Assembly (NCBI RefSeq): GCF_000143535.2
Contig: NC_037313.1
Span: 689,501 to 753,500, forward strand
DNA from: Botrytis cinerea B05.10
Taxonomy: Eukaryota > Ascomycota > Leotiomycetes > Helotiales > Sclerotiniaceae
Direction: 5' to 3'
Length of the DNA: 64,000 nucleotides
The notes beneath the pieces were generated by a model. The model saw nothing but the letters and a program-made list of their open reading frames with translations, had not been told where the DNA came from and did no database searches. Positions 11,268-22,763 of this stretch are shown one piece after another. Made by a program: the position numbers and the translations under genes. Every line of letters starts with the position of its first letter. Position 1 is the first letter of the stretch.

Positions 11268-12191
11268 AGCGTTGATTCGATTTGGGGTACTATGAGAATG
11301 GTGAGCAAGCTGTTTGACCTCGATGAACAAATTGTAGACTCACTATTATGTGAGGCACTATTGCTGGATGATTGTTTCTGCAGTTGTCAAGTTTTCGGGT
11401 TCTTGTATGATTTTGCGTTTATCTGTGAGGGCAGTATCTGTCTAGGGAATTTTGTGACAAGCTTTATGGATATAAAATGTGCTTGTGCTATGAATAGATC
11501 TCATGACTGCCATGAATTTTTCATAATAAAGTGAAAATGACTCTCATTTAAATTCTCAGCCACCAAATGATACGCGGGAATAGTTATTCACTCATAATTG
11601 TTAAAGTTACCCCGTGAATGCGAGAGCTGGGAACTGCGAAGCGGTGTTTCGGCATTTTCAAAATAAATGCATGTCGGAGGATTCCTCTTTGAATGGTATC
11701 CAGAAGTCGAAAAATACTAGATTTTGCAGAAATCTGAAGTCAAATCATTATTCATAGTGGATAGAATCAAATTACTCAACAGGCGTATTATCCGAAGTTG
11801 TACCTCTGACACATAATCATCAGTTTGGTGATATTTTAGTCGATGCATATCTAAACCAGTCACGGCTTGCTTTATCAGATGAACCTTCCCTTGAGATTAT
11901 CATTCTTTCCTGAGGGTTAGTAAAATAACAGATATCCAGGGCTCTCATACATATCCGAGGGATACTGTCGTCCCTAGTAGGGAATATGTTTTAATCTTCG
12001 TCATATTATGTTTATGGTATTTGGGGAACATCACACGAAAACGGTGTACTCATGTTCTTATAGAAGCCTACAAGAAAGCAAAAAAACACCAATTTTGGAG
12101 TTCCAAAGAATGAATATGCCAGAACGTAATAGCATCGAAAGTCCCATTACAATCAATACTTCGTAATGAAATCTGTGGTCCACTCGACAGC
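11268..12191. other. Intergenic, no supported gene
   Basis: AT-leaning sequence between two small minus-strand ORFs. Frames on both strands are short and lack any motif or splice-phase support. Confidence 0.3.
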
Positions 12192-12639
12192 CTACATCAT
12201 CCCGCAGCTCCTAAACCAGCATTTTGCTTCCTCAGTCTGTGTGAAAGTGTCAGTAGTGTCTTCTGAAATATGCTTCAAAAAGATCCCTCACTTGAGTCTG
12301 CTCCTCGTATGCAGTTGCCGACCTTACTTTCCCAGGAGGTAATAGCATTTCGTCGAACGTCTTGGCAGCTCCCGTATTCTTTACCACGCTCTGCAAGTCT
12401 TCATTGCTGCTAAAATCTTCGACAAATCTGGATGTTAGACCTTTCGCTATCATTCCCGAATGAAAGGTTTGTGGCTGCGCAGCCGGACAGGTGATGATGG
12501 AAGGGTTTCTAAGCACCGGGACCCGGCTTAGACAGCGGTTCCGCGATGGTGTGGATGTTTTTGGGGGGTTCCTCTCTGTAACTTTTCCATCTTCCCGCTT
12601 TGTAGTTTCGGGGTATCTTGCTTCCAAATTTTTGTTCAT
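12192..12639 (-). CDS. Small basic orphan protein
   Basis: Not recognised. From ATG 12639 it reads MNKNLEARYPETTKREDGKV, then a basic Pro/Ser-rich segment and a short helical tail (LQSVVKNTGAAKTFDEMLLP). Unspliced it stops at 12250 (129 aa). A good intron (GTGAGG donor 12291, CTGAC branch, CACAG acceptor 12237) would remove that stop. It adds ACTGAG... in phase 0 and ends at 12192, giving 130 aa with tail TEEAKCWFRSCGMM. I prefer the spliced model because all three signals are present. No targeting signal is visible. Confidence 0.4.
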
Positions 12640-13195
12640 AATGTGAATGCAAGTCGAAAGTGTACTTCCAACAACATTTTTATGAGTATAGCCCCGCTAT
12701 ATATTCATACAAATATAATATTCTTTGATTGACTCTAGTCGTTTAAGTCACTTTCTAAGAACGATCCAGAATTGGAAAGACATTTCTTTGGAATGAATAT
12801 TTCAATAAAATATGAGAGTCGAGCTTCCAGATTTGCAGGAACTGGCTCTATTGCTAGAAACTTCCTCCTCTGTCTTTATTGTTGATATACCGTGCGAGAA
12901 AATGCAGCATTGTTGTTTGGGTTTCAAATCTTCACATACATAGATTCAGAGAACACTAGTGGGTGTGCGTACTTAGGGATATCTCTTGAAATATTGAATT
13001 TTTATATCATGTGAATTTTTACAATGATTCGTTAGAAATTGAATGAAGAAATGATATAATTCTGATATTTTCTTTGTTGATTTTAATGATGAAACTGAAG
13101 TCTCCCGCTCAAAGAAATATCCTTAACTCTTGTTACATAAACTGTCCACTCCCAAATTACTGTTGTGCCTTCAAATCTATAAGAATTTATGATAT
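12640..13195. other. Intergenic, left flank of transposon nest
   Basis: 556 bp of moderately AT-rich sequence without ORF, RNA gene or repeat that I can identify. Confidence 0.35.
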
Positions 13196-13352
13196 GTAAG
13201 AGTTGAGGCCCCGGCTTATCGCACACTAAGCGAAAACACAGCAAAAACCCTCATTTATTCAACTTTTTAACTATATGAAATTTCAATAAATATATAAATT
13301 GAATTATTAAAATTCATAGAAATAGTGAATAATAATTTAAATTGTTTGAAAA

Positions 13353-13811
13353 TATTGTTTTAATTAAAATAATTATTGTTTTAATTAAAATAATATAATA
13401 TATATATCTTTTTAATAATATTCAATTTAGTATTAGTATATTATATAATCAAATCATATGATTGTCGTTTATAAGCTTACAAAAGCGATTATTAATCCGA
13501 AAACGATTATTAAGTCGAAAACAACCATAAATCCAAAAACGGATATAAAATAAAGGATATAAAAAAGGACTTTATTTTGAAAGAATGGATGGATTAGGAA
13601 GAGATCTATAAGAGATTTATAAAAGCAGAAATATTGAATTAAAAGAAAAAAAGTATAAAAAGAGGTCTTTTTTTATTAAATATAAAATAAAAAAGAAAAT
13701 TATTTAATATAAGATTCTTTAATATCATATATTATATTACTTATATAATTCATTTTAATTATTAATCAAAATTAGCTTTCATATTATATTATTAATTTAT
13801 AACCTATAATA
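13353..13811 (+). repeat. 5' LTR of Copia element
   Basis: 459 bp, beginning TATTG and ending ATATA/ATAATA-like where the 3' LTR ends CGATA, so the ends are short imperfect inverted repeats rather than the usual TG...CA. It includes a direct duplication of ATTGTTTTAATTAAAATAAT near its start. At 13486-13539 there are three tandem 18-bp units (CGATTATTAA...CGAAAA). It is more heavily C-to-T/G-to-A mutated than the 3' LTR. Confidence 0.85.
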
Positions 13812-13826
13812 AATTATAAGCCTAAC
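13812..13826 (+). other. Probable primer-binding site (initiator tRNA-Met anticodon region)
   Basis: The bases directly after the 5' LTR are AATTATAAGCCTAAC. Reversing G-to-A and C-to-T changes gives GGTTATGAGCCCAAC. That is nearly complementary to the anticodon stem-loop of eukaryotic initiator tRNA-Met. Drosophila copia primes this way, with a half-tRNA. Its position exactly at the LTR edge supports both calls. Confidence 0.55.
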
Positions 13827-14160
13827 AACTTATATATATAATTAAAAAGAAGTATATACATATCAAAATATATATCGAAAAAGTAAGAAAAGAATAAAAA
13901 AGCTAAAAGATAATCGATTTTGTATTTAAAAGTGAAATATATAAAGAAATTTATTTAATTAAGATATCTTATATGTTATATAAGTATTTCTATATATTAA
14001 TATGAATTTATATCAATCTTAAATTATTATTCAAATTTTAAATCTATATATATATACCCTTATTATACTACTAAATAGTATAAAAAGGAGTGTATATATT
14101 ATTGAATGTATATAATATCAATACTACACATTATTAGGTGTATAGTAATTCCTTTATTAT

Positions 14161-15060
14161 ATGTCACTGGGCGTAATAGAATTGAATATTACATCTCACC
14201 GAAGGCATAAAGCTAGTCGTTGCTTATATACGAACCCTTGTCGACTCTTATATATGTCTGCGAATCATATATACACTATCGATCCTATAATATATATGGA
14301 ATTAATCGAAGATTTCCCCAATTGGATAATAAAAGGATATAAAAGAATATTAAATAATAGGGAATACAATATAATTCAATATAAAAAAAGAAGAGAAAGA
14401 TATATAAATAATTTATATTACTTTATTGTATATTCAATAAGAATTAAATATTAATTAATAGCTTAAGGAACCAAAAGCCAAGCTTAATTGAATTTATTAG
14501 GCATATTAGATTCTAATTATAGTCTAATTATATATTATAATATTGATTTAGAAGCTATTAGTAGGAATTCCAATCTTATTTTCGAAAAAGCCTAAAATCC
14601 GATCTATATTTAAAGTGCTATTATAGAAAAAGGACTAAATACAAATTCAAATCTAATTCAAATCGAAAATCAAAATATCGATTTAATATTCAAATTAGTG
14701 AGAAGAGAGGTCAATCGATTAAGATTATATTAAATCCCTATATATAAAAATATATTGCATATTACAATATAAATTATATATTATATAAATCTTATAGGTT
14801 AGGATATATTTATAAAAATCATTAAAAGATTTAAAAAGAGATTAAATAATAGGGAATACGAAGCGATTCAATATGAAAGTAAGGAAGAAATCTATAATAA
14901 TAATAATCTTATTATTAAAATAGAATTTCGAATAATAATTAAATATTATTTAAAAGCATAAGGAAACGAAATTCAAGTTGAATTAGATTAATTAGGCATT
15001 GAAGATTCAATATATAATATTTCTATATTATATAATTATAATATAGAAACTATTATATTA
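14161..15060 (+). repeat. Duplicated module in the Copia leader, with a small ORF
   Basis: Two diverged copies, about 14335-14565 and 14827-15058 (offset ~492-495), share the string TTAAATAATAGGGAATAC and a common end around TTAGGCAT. An open frame at 14161-14454 (97 aa) includes copy A. Copy B reads a related peptide (LNNREY..IQY in both). The leader between LTR and gag is ~1.8 kb, long for Copia. The stretch 14161-14290 keeps many C and G bases that the rest of the element has lost. Confidence 0.5.
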
Positions 15061-15643
15061 AATCTTATGTAATAGAATGCTTGGTCTCTTATTTATATAA
15101 GGAATATTATTATATATTTATAAATAGATGTGAATATCAATCTCTTCAATCTTGAATTCAAAAATATTGATTTTATAAATAATATAATTAATAAGGAATT
15201 AGATTGTTTAGATGAATATCAAATTCCTTATAATTGTATATTTATATTAAAAGATATAGATTAATAAATCTATATCTTTATCTTTTTATATTAATATATA
15301 TATATATATTATTTATTAATATATTTAGCTCTTTTAGCCTATTTTTAGTTTGTGTCCTTGAGATTAAATCTAATTGAAGAATAAAACTAGGTCCCTAGAA
15401 GCTATACGTATACGTGTACATCATCCATAGCGGATTGTATAGTATTATATTTTATATGAAGGTGCCCTAGTTTGAATAAATTTATATATAAGAATTTATA
15501 TAGGTTTATATTAAAAGATGGCAGCTAAAATCTAATTACTTTCCGAAATAAAGCTTTATAAAAGCTATATTAAGATTCTGATTATATAGTATTTATTATA
15601 TTATAATAAAATATTTATATATATTAATAAAAATATATAAAAA

Positions 15644-18600
15644 ATGAATATGAATTAAGGAATCAAGTTTATAGGTCCTAAACTAAATGGTCGTTCTAAT
15701 TATATAAAATAATATAATAAATCTAAGCTCTATTTAGAAGCTAATAGTTTTATGTCCTATATAGACGATTTAGAAAAAGACCCCGATTAATCCCTATATT
15801 TTAAAGAAAATAATACACCTATTTTAAAAGAAATTCATTTCAAATATAATAAAAAAGTGAAGAAATACAAAAATAAATTCAAAAGAGCTTTAGTAATATT
15901 AAAATCAATAATATCAATGGATTTAGTGGAAAGATTTAAAGAAAAAACAAATCTAATAGAGCTCTGGAATATTATAAATAAGATTTATGGTGAAACTTCA
16001 TTTGATATAATAGGTTGATATTTTAATAAATTAATAAAATCAAATTATAATGATTTCAATAATATGGATGAATATATAAATTATATATTGTTATTATATA
16101 TATATTTAAAAGAATTAAAATTCGAATTGTAAAAAGCTTATATAATATGGATTGTATTTAATGGTCTAAGTGATTCATTTGATTTGTTTAAATTACGAAA
16201 AACAGAAGAATTATTAAAAGATTTAAATAATAATAATAATATTGATTTGGATAAGCTTATATTCGAATTAATATTTAAAGAATCAAGAATGAAAGGCTTT
16301 ATAAAGTCTAATAGGGTTATAAAACTATTAAATATTATTCCAAATTATACATTTTGCAATAAAAAGGGGCATTTAGAAGAAAAGTGTTTCAAAAAGCATT
16401 CAGAATTGTATAATAAGGATTATAAAAGATCTAAAAACTTTAATAATAAGAGTAATTCCAAAAAACAATTCTACAAAATTATTAAAGAATTAAATAACCT
16501 TAAAAAATCCATTAGGATCTATAAAAATAATAAAAATAATAAAAATTTCAATCAAAAATAAAAGAAAAATAATAAAAATTATAATAAAAATAATAAAAAT
16601 TATAAAGAAAGTTTTGATAATGAGATAAATCAGACCTCTCAAATAGATTATGATTTAGTATCTAACCTTGAATGAGAAAATAATATTATAACTATATTTA
16701 TACTAGCCAATTATATTAGTAGGTCTAAAAATAATATTATAATAGATTTAGGTACTATAGAGTATTATTGTTCAAATAAAGATTAATTTATAAATTATAA
16801 AGAATATAAAGTCCCAAAATATGCAAATATAGTTAATGGAGAATCTATATTAATATTAGGGCAAGGGGATATTTTTATTATTATAAATAATAAGAAAATA
16901 TTTATTCAAATAATAAAGCATATTTCATTATTAAAATCAATTCTAATTAGTATTAAATAAGTTATTAAAAAGGGTTGGGCTAGTGAAATACTATTCTTTG
17001 GCAATATTTATAAATTTTCAAATAAATTTTTAAATATAAAGATGAATGTTAAATGGATTAATAATGCTTTTTATTTAAAATACGATATAAATTATGATTT
17101 ATTAAATCAAAATAAAAATATTATTTATAATAATAATAAAGATTTTAAAATAAATCAAATAAATAAATCTAAAAAAGAATCAAAATCTAAAAAAGAATTT
17201 AATAATACGAATCTAAAGGATTTAAATTTATGGTATAAGTGTTTAAATTATATAAATAAAGATTATATTATAAAAATATTGAATTTAAAAGATTCTAAAA
17301 TGGATTTAAGTTATTGTGAAGTTTATATATATGGTAAAATGACTCAAAATATTAGTAAATCCTTATCAAATTTGAAATTAGATAAATTTGATAAAATTAG
17401 TATTGATATTTGTGGACCATTTAATATACTAGGATTAAAAGGAGAAAAATATTTTATTACTTTCACAGATTGGGTTATGCGAGGCATATGGATGTATTCT
17501 ATAAAATTTAAATCAGATGCTTTTAATATATTAAAAGAAGTATTTTATTTGATATATAATTAATTTAATATTAAAATAAAAGTGATCAGATTAGATAATG
17601 CTAAAGAATTTAATTTCAATTAATGGAATTTATTTGTTAAATCTAAAGGAATTATATTAGAATATATTAGTTCTTATTATTATTTTTAGAATGGAATAGC
17701 TGAAAAATTAAATAAATATTTAATAAAAAGAATATTAATATTTATAAGAAATAAAAATCTATTTATATTCTTATGATCTAATATACTAAAAAGAATAGTT
17801 TATATTAAAAATAGATATTATAATAGGATTATAAAAAGTTTACCTTTTAAATTATTATATAATAAAAAATCTAATATAAAATATATTAGGATTCTAGGAT
17901 CTTTTGTATATGTATTAAAATATAAAGAAAAAAAAGATAATAAATTTGATTATAAATCAGAAAAAGGAATTTTAATAGGATTTGAATCTTCAAAGAATTT
18001 ATTATTTTATATTCCAAATAGAAATAAGATAATAAATTCTAATGATTTTATTATTAAAAAAGATATACTATATTATAATAATAATATTAAGAATAATCTT
18101 ATTAAAAAAGATCTATTAAAAAAATTAAAAGAAAACTCTAATACTAATAATCAAGAAGAAGAAATAGATATATATAATAATATATATAAAAATTTAAATA
18201 AAAATATTGATTCTCAAGATTCTAATATAAATAAAAACAGATTAATAATTGAAATACTGTTTAATTCTAATTTGCCTATCCCTATTAAACAATCTAAACA
18301 TACACAAAAGATAGAACCACAATTAGATATATATAATCTTGTTTATATATTATATATTGAATTAAAGAATCAAAATTATAAATTTAAATTAAATAATATT
18401 GATAACGATCAATATAAAAAGAATATGTTATTATATTTCAATATAAAAACTAATGAAAAAGTAATAATAAAAAGACCTTATAATAAAAATTTAATAATTT
18501 CTGAAATATATTTACAAGTTATAAATTCTAATCAAAAAGAATATTAAAAAAAAAACTATAAAATATAAAATAAAGACTCTTGAAAAGAATAAAATCTAAG

Positions 18601-20042
18601 ATATTATTATTAAAAAGAATAATAATAATATAAAAGAGCTTAATGTTCTAAAGATAAAATAAATTTATAAAATTAAATATTTATTTGATAATAATATTGA
18701 ATTTAAAGTTAGATATGTAGTTAAAGGGTTTAAACAATTATATGGATTAGATTATTTAAATACTTTTGCTAACATGATTAAACAAATAACCTGGAAATTG
18801 ATATTTGCATTAGTAATAAATGAAGAATAATATATATACAAAATAGATATAATTTTAGCTTTTGTATAAGAAGATATTGATAAAAATATATATATCAAAG
18901 CCTTTGAAATATATTATAATAATAATATAATATTAAAGCTAAATAAAGCTTTATATGGATTAAAACAATCTACTAAAATCTGGTATACTATATTAAAAAG
19001 CATATTAAATAAATTAAATTTTATTAATATAAAATCAAACGAGTATATATTTATAAATAAATATTCGGAATTAATATTGAATATATTTATCAATGATATT
19101 GCTATTGTAGGCTTTAGCGAGGTTCTAATCAAAGATTTTATTAAAAATCTTAAAAACTATTTAAATCTAAAGGATTTAGATCCAATAAAAGACTATTTAG
19201 ATATTCAAATCAATTTAAATAAAGATTATATTGAATTAAATCAAAAAGAATACATAAATAAATATCTAAAAAACCTAAAACTAAAAGATTGTACCCCTGT
19301 AACTATACCTATGATTACTAAAAATAATATAAAAATAAATCCTAATAAAACCAATTTAAACAAAATTAAATAGGTACAAAAAGCAATAGGAAAATTATTA
19401 TATTTAATATTAGGAATTAAATAAGATATTACTTATTTTATATTAAAATTAACAAGATATACATCTAATTCTAATAAAGATTATATAATAGTTATAAAAA
19501 GAATATTTCGATATTTAAAAAGAACTAAAATGTTTAAAACTACATATAAAAAAGATAATAATAAATATATCAAAGGATTTTGTAACACAGATTATACAGA
19601 AAATAAAAGCTCTACTAAATCCACTAATAACTATATATTTATATATACTAATAATCCAATCAACTAAAAGACTAAATTGCAATCTATCATAACACAAAAT
19701 ATAACAGAATTTAAGCTAATTGCTATAAATTTAGCTGCTAGAGAAACTATATATTTAAAATATATATTACAGAAATTAAATCAATTTAATTAAGATAAAT
19801 TTCCATTATATACAGATAATATATCAGCAAAAGCTATATCAAATAATCCTATATATCATAATAAGAGTAAGTATATTGACATTAAATATTATTATATAAA
19901 AGATCTTATAAATAAAGGATATTTAGATCTAATATGAATTTCTACAGAAAATCAACTAGCTAATAGATTAACTAAGCTATTAAATAGAATCAAATTATCA
20001 AGATTTATTAATATAATTCAAAATTTTAATAATTATTATTAA
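15644..20042 (+). pseudogene. Copia gag-pol, broken by RIP-type stops and one frameshift
   Basis: One frame runs from ATG 15644 to ~18547, then shifts; the shift coincides with a run of ten A at 18546-18555. The rest continues to TAA 20042. Domains in order: gag (UBN2-like, ~15680-16180); CCHC knuckle at ~16345-16395, where the first Cys is now Tyr (YTFCNKKGHLEEKC); protease remnant IIIDLGT (~16740); integrase (~17220-17900), whose zinc-finger His and Cys have become Tyr (LWYKCLNYIN, CEVY) while the DDE positions remain (SIDICGP, RLDNAKEF, NGIAEKLNK); RT (~18660-19340; YVVKGFKQ, ALYGLKQS, and FINDIAIVG in place of YVDD); RNase H (~19560-19960; TDYTENKSSTKST, LYTDNISA). His/Cys-to-Tyr and Gln/Trp-to-stop changes are all C-to-T or G-to-A. 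Confidence 0.9.
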
Positions 20043-20227
20043 AAACAAAAATATATATTTATTAATACTCTTTTTCCCTTTATAAATAAGATTTTTAATA
20101 AGATTAATATATATATATATAAGATATTAATACTCTTTTTCCTTTAAAAATAAGAAGGTTTTAATAAAACTAATATAAAAATATATATATAAATATATAT
20201 AAAAAGATGATATATATTAAAAAGGAC

Positions 20228-20685
20228 TATTGTTTTAATTAAAATAATTATTGTTTTAATTAAAATAATATAATATATATATCTTTTTAGTAGTATTCAA
20301 TTTAGTATTAACATATTATATAATCAGATTATATAACTATCACCTATAAGCTTACAAAAGCGATTATTAATTCAAAAACAACCATTAAGCCGAAAACGGC
20401 CATAAATCCGAAAACGAATATAAAATAAAGGATATGAAAAAGAGCTTTATTTCGAAAGAATGGATAGATTAGGAAGAGATCTACAAGAGATTTATGAAAG
20501 CGGAAATACTGAATTAGAAGGAAAAAGCATAAAAAGAGGCCTTTTTCCATTGAATGTAAAATAAGAAAGAAAATTATTCAATACAAGATTCTTTAATATC
20601 ACGTGTCACACTGCTTATATAATCCATTTTAGTCGTTAACCAGAGCCAGCTTCCATACTATACTATTAGCCTATGACCTACGATA
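20228..20685 (+). repeat. 3' LTR of Copia element
   Basis: 458 bp, alignable over its whole length with the 5' LTR, starting TATTG and ending CGATA. It is preceded by a purine tract AAAAAGGAC (20219-20227), the likely polypurine tract. Its last ~250 bp keep many C and G bases (for example CACGTGTCACACTGC) that are T or A in the 5' LTR. Confidence 0.88.
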
Positions 20686-21047
20686 GAAAAAATGAATGGA
20701 TTATTTTTAATATTTTTTGTGAAAGAGTTGTGGGGTTTCAAAGTAATAATTTCCAAAGTTTTCGAAAAAATCGATTTTTTTGTATGGGAAAAGTGTTATA
20801 TGTGATAAATTTTGAAAATTCCCAATTTTGAAAATCTGAAACTTTATTAAAATAAAATATTTAAAAGATCTATTTTGTTTTTAAGATATTATATACAATT
20901 ATCTTTTATATATAAAATTTTTAGATCACTTTTTCAATTATTAAATAAATTATAAAAGAAATTAGTTTATATGAGAAAACGACTTTTTTGCAGGGATTTT
21001 GTCACGAAATAAGGTGGTGTGCGATAAGCTGAGGCCCTAACTCTTAC

Positions 21048-21477
21048 TTTCGACCTCGCAAGAACCCCCACTATAACCCCCTCAATGCATGCCTTTCTCA
21101 AACTAAGTTCTGGAACTATGCTCCATTCCCTTGAACATCAACTCGAACGTATCCTTTTTGTCTTACAAATCACTTAGCAACTGGCAAATTCTTGAATGTT
21201 CCGTGAGTTACTTACTAATGATTGCGCGTTTCTTGGCAACGTGACCTTTCTTTGTGACGCCAGGCCCACTCTTTCTACATGGCCATTAGCGAGGTCTCCT
21301 TTTAACATTTGTGTGAGTGGACTGGTAGTGCTAGTGATGACTTACCCAATTGCACTCATGTTGTTATCACCATGGGTCAATTTGAGAATTTTGCTCTTAA
21401 TCGAGGATTGTGAAATGTGTAGATTGGAAATAAAATCTCCATATCTTGGCGTAGGGTCTGATTCTAGTAATCGGAGA
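21048..21477. other. Intergenic, right flank of transposon nest
   Basis: 430 bp. Plus-strand frames here are antisense to, or downstream of, the minus-strand gene that follows. No independent feature is seen. Confidence 0.35.
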
Positions 21478-22002
21478 TCAAGCATTAGTGAAAACCCAGC
21501 AAAACACAAGTTCGAGTGAATTCCAACCTTCGCTACTTTCAATCTTTTCACTCCAGGTATCCATCTTATTATGTGTATCTGCTTTTGCTTGCGCAGGAGC
21601 CATTCCACATCGCCGCAACACCGCATAATGTCTAATCTGACTCTCAAGAAGGTTATCCGCGACCAGCTCGTATGATTCCGCATCATAATTATCAAGAAAT
21701 TCCTGGCGTCTCCTCTTTTTAGTTTCTGCTCGAGTTTCTGGAATAACCTCTGGCATTTCTTGCATATACGACAGTGTCTCCAAGGGCATTGTCTCGCCTT
21801 CTGATCCCTCGATTGTAGCCACGGTTCGTGCCTCAGAGCTAGTGATAGGTATATTCATACTATCTATGTGCTCTTCGCGCATTCTATAATCTCTGTACCA
21901 CTCTTCGGGTCTTTCGGCTTCTATTTGATAATCAATGATCATGAGAAGTCCGGGGTCGACATAGGGCGTATTGATGGTAGATTTCGTGTGATTAGGCTCC
22001 AT
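21478..22002 (-). CDS. Orphan hydrophilic protein, 174 aa
   Basis: Not recognised. Single exon from ATG 22002 (MEPNHTKSTINTPYVDPGLL). It is acidic and rich in Glu/Arg, with a basic KKRRR patch near residue 92 that could be nuclear. A helical C-terminal part follows (ADNLLESQIRHYAVLRRCGM). No signal peptide, membrane segment or catalytic motif. It lies directly right of the transposon nest. Codon use is ordinary and there are no stops, so it looks intact. Confidence 0.5.
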   Translation of the reverse strand: MEPNHTKSTINTPYVDPGLLMIIDYQIEAERPEEWYRDYRMREEHIDSMNIPITSSEARTVATIEGSEGETMPLETLSYMQEMPEVIPETRAETKKRRRQEFLDNYDAESYELVADNLLESQIRHYAVLRRCGMAPAQAKADTHNKMDTWSEKIESSEGWNSLELVFCWVFTNA

Positions 22003-22763
22003 GATGAATTAAGTTGATGAAAGGTTTCTTGATTTTAGGTTTCGCACTTTAGTTGAATGATATGATACAAAAAGAAGTGTTAGCTGCAGTTGCTTATTTG
22101 TGAAAGAAGCTTAGGGAATTCAAGGTGATCAGGAGTCCCTAGAGAAAAGGATACTCGGTTGATTCACAAAGTGGGTTGATTTTGGTGAATTGTTGAAAAT
22201 AACACCATTTATTTGAGTGATGTACAACATTTACACCACTACAAACATGTATTGACAGTAAAAATTACCACATAAAACATGATTGAATTTGAAACAAAGT
22301 GCTAGTCTTAGATAGGGTAAGAGTACCTGGGCAGTTAAACATACTCCGAAGCCACCAAGAATATCGCGGTATGAAAATACATCGCATCACCGTACAAATA
22401 AGGGATTTTTGGCAAATGCTCCTGATCGAATCTATTGTAGCTCTTCCAGAATCTACAATTCCTAATCTTCAGATTCCTACTCTCAAAATTGATGGCATGT
22501 CCTTCATACAAAATATGTAAGAATAATAGACTGGAATCAAAAACGAGCTTAACGCTTTTGAGCGAGCGGCAAAGAAGTTCAATGTATAGCTGTAGCTTTG
22601 CAAAAGTTGAGAGCACAAAACTCCTCAAGCCTTTTATCGAAGCAGGTATAACTGAGAAAAATCTCAAGCGTTAGCTCGAAATCATCTGCCCCTTTCAATA
22701 TCTTGAACTTCAATTTCCTTCGATATCATAGTACAGTATAAGAAGAGACGATTCGTCAATCCC
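22003..22763. other. Intergenic with a possible gene relic
   Basis: A minus-strand frame at 22335-22667 reads protein-like sequence (HILYEGHAINFESRNLKIRN and onward to EYV-stop) but has no ATG and no supported upstream exon. It may be the 3' end of a decayed or undetected spliced gene. The rest shows nothing. Confidence 0.3.

Larger units (their letters stand above)
13348..20690 (+). mobile_element. RIP-decayed Ty1/Copia LTR retrotransposon
   Basis: A complete element: 5' LTR 13353-13811, internal region 13812-20227, 3' LTR 20228-20685. It is bounded by a 5-bp target duplication GAAAA at 13348-13352 and 20686-20690. The order gag, protease, integrase, reverse transcriptase, RNase H (integrase before RT) makes it Copia, not Gypsy. 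The sequence is extremely AT-rich, and Gln/Trp codons have become stops throughout, the pattern of RIP. It cannot code for proteins now. Orientation follows the pol genes. Confidence 0.9.
13196..21047. mobile_element. DNA element with inverted termini, split by a Copia insertion
   Basis: The outermost 32 bp (13196-13227) and the reverse complement of 21016-21047 match at about 27 positions. Both start GTAAGAGTT and share GCTTATCGCACAC. Removing the internal Copia leaves only about 514 bp, so this looks like a short non-autonomous TIR element (MITE-like, or a Fot1/Tc1-type remnant). No transposase and no clear target duplication are seen. Mismatches in the repeats are transitions, consistent with RIP. 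The family is unassigned. Confidence 0.55.

Noticed and set aside
20344..20550. Hydrophobic 68-aa minus-strand frame in the 3' LTR
   Set aside because: It is the antisense reading of the LTR and its 18-bp repeats, interrupted in the other LTR copy.
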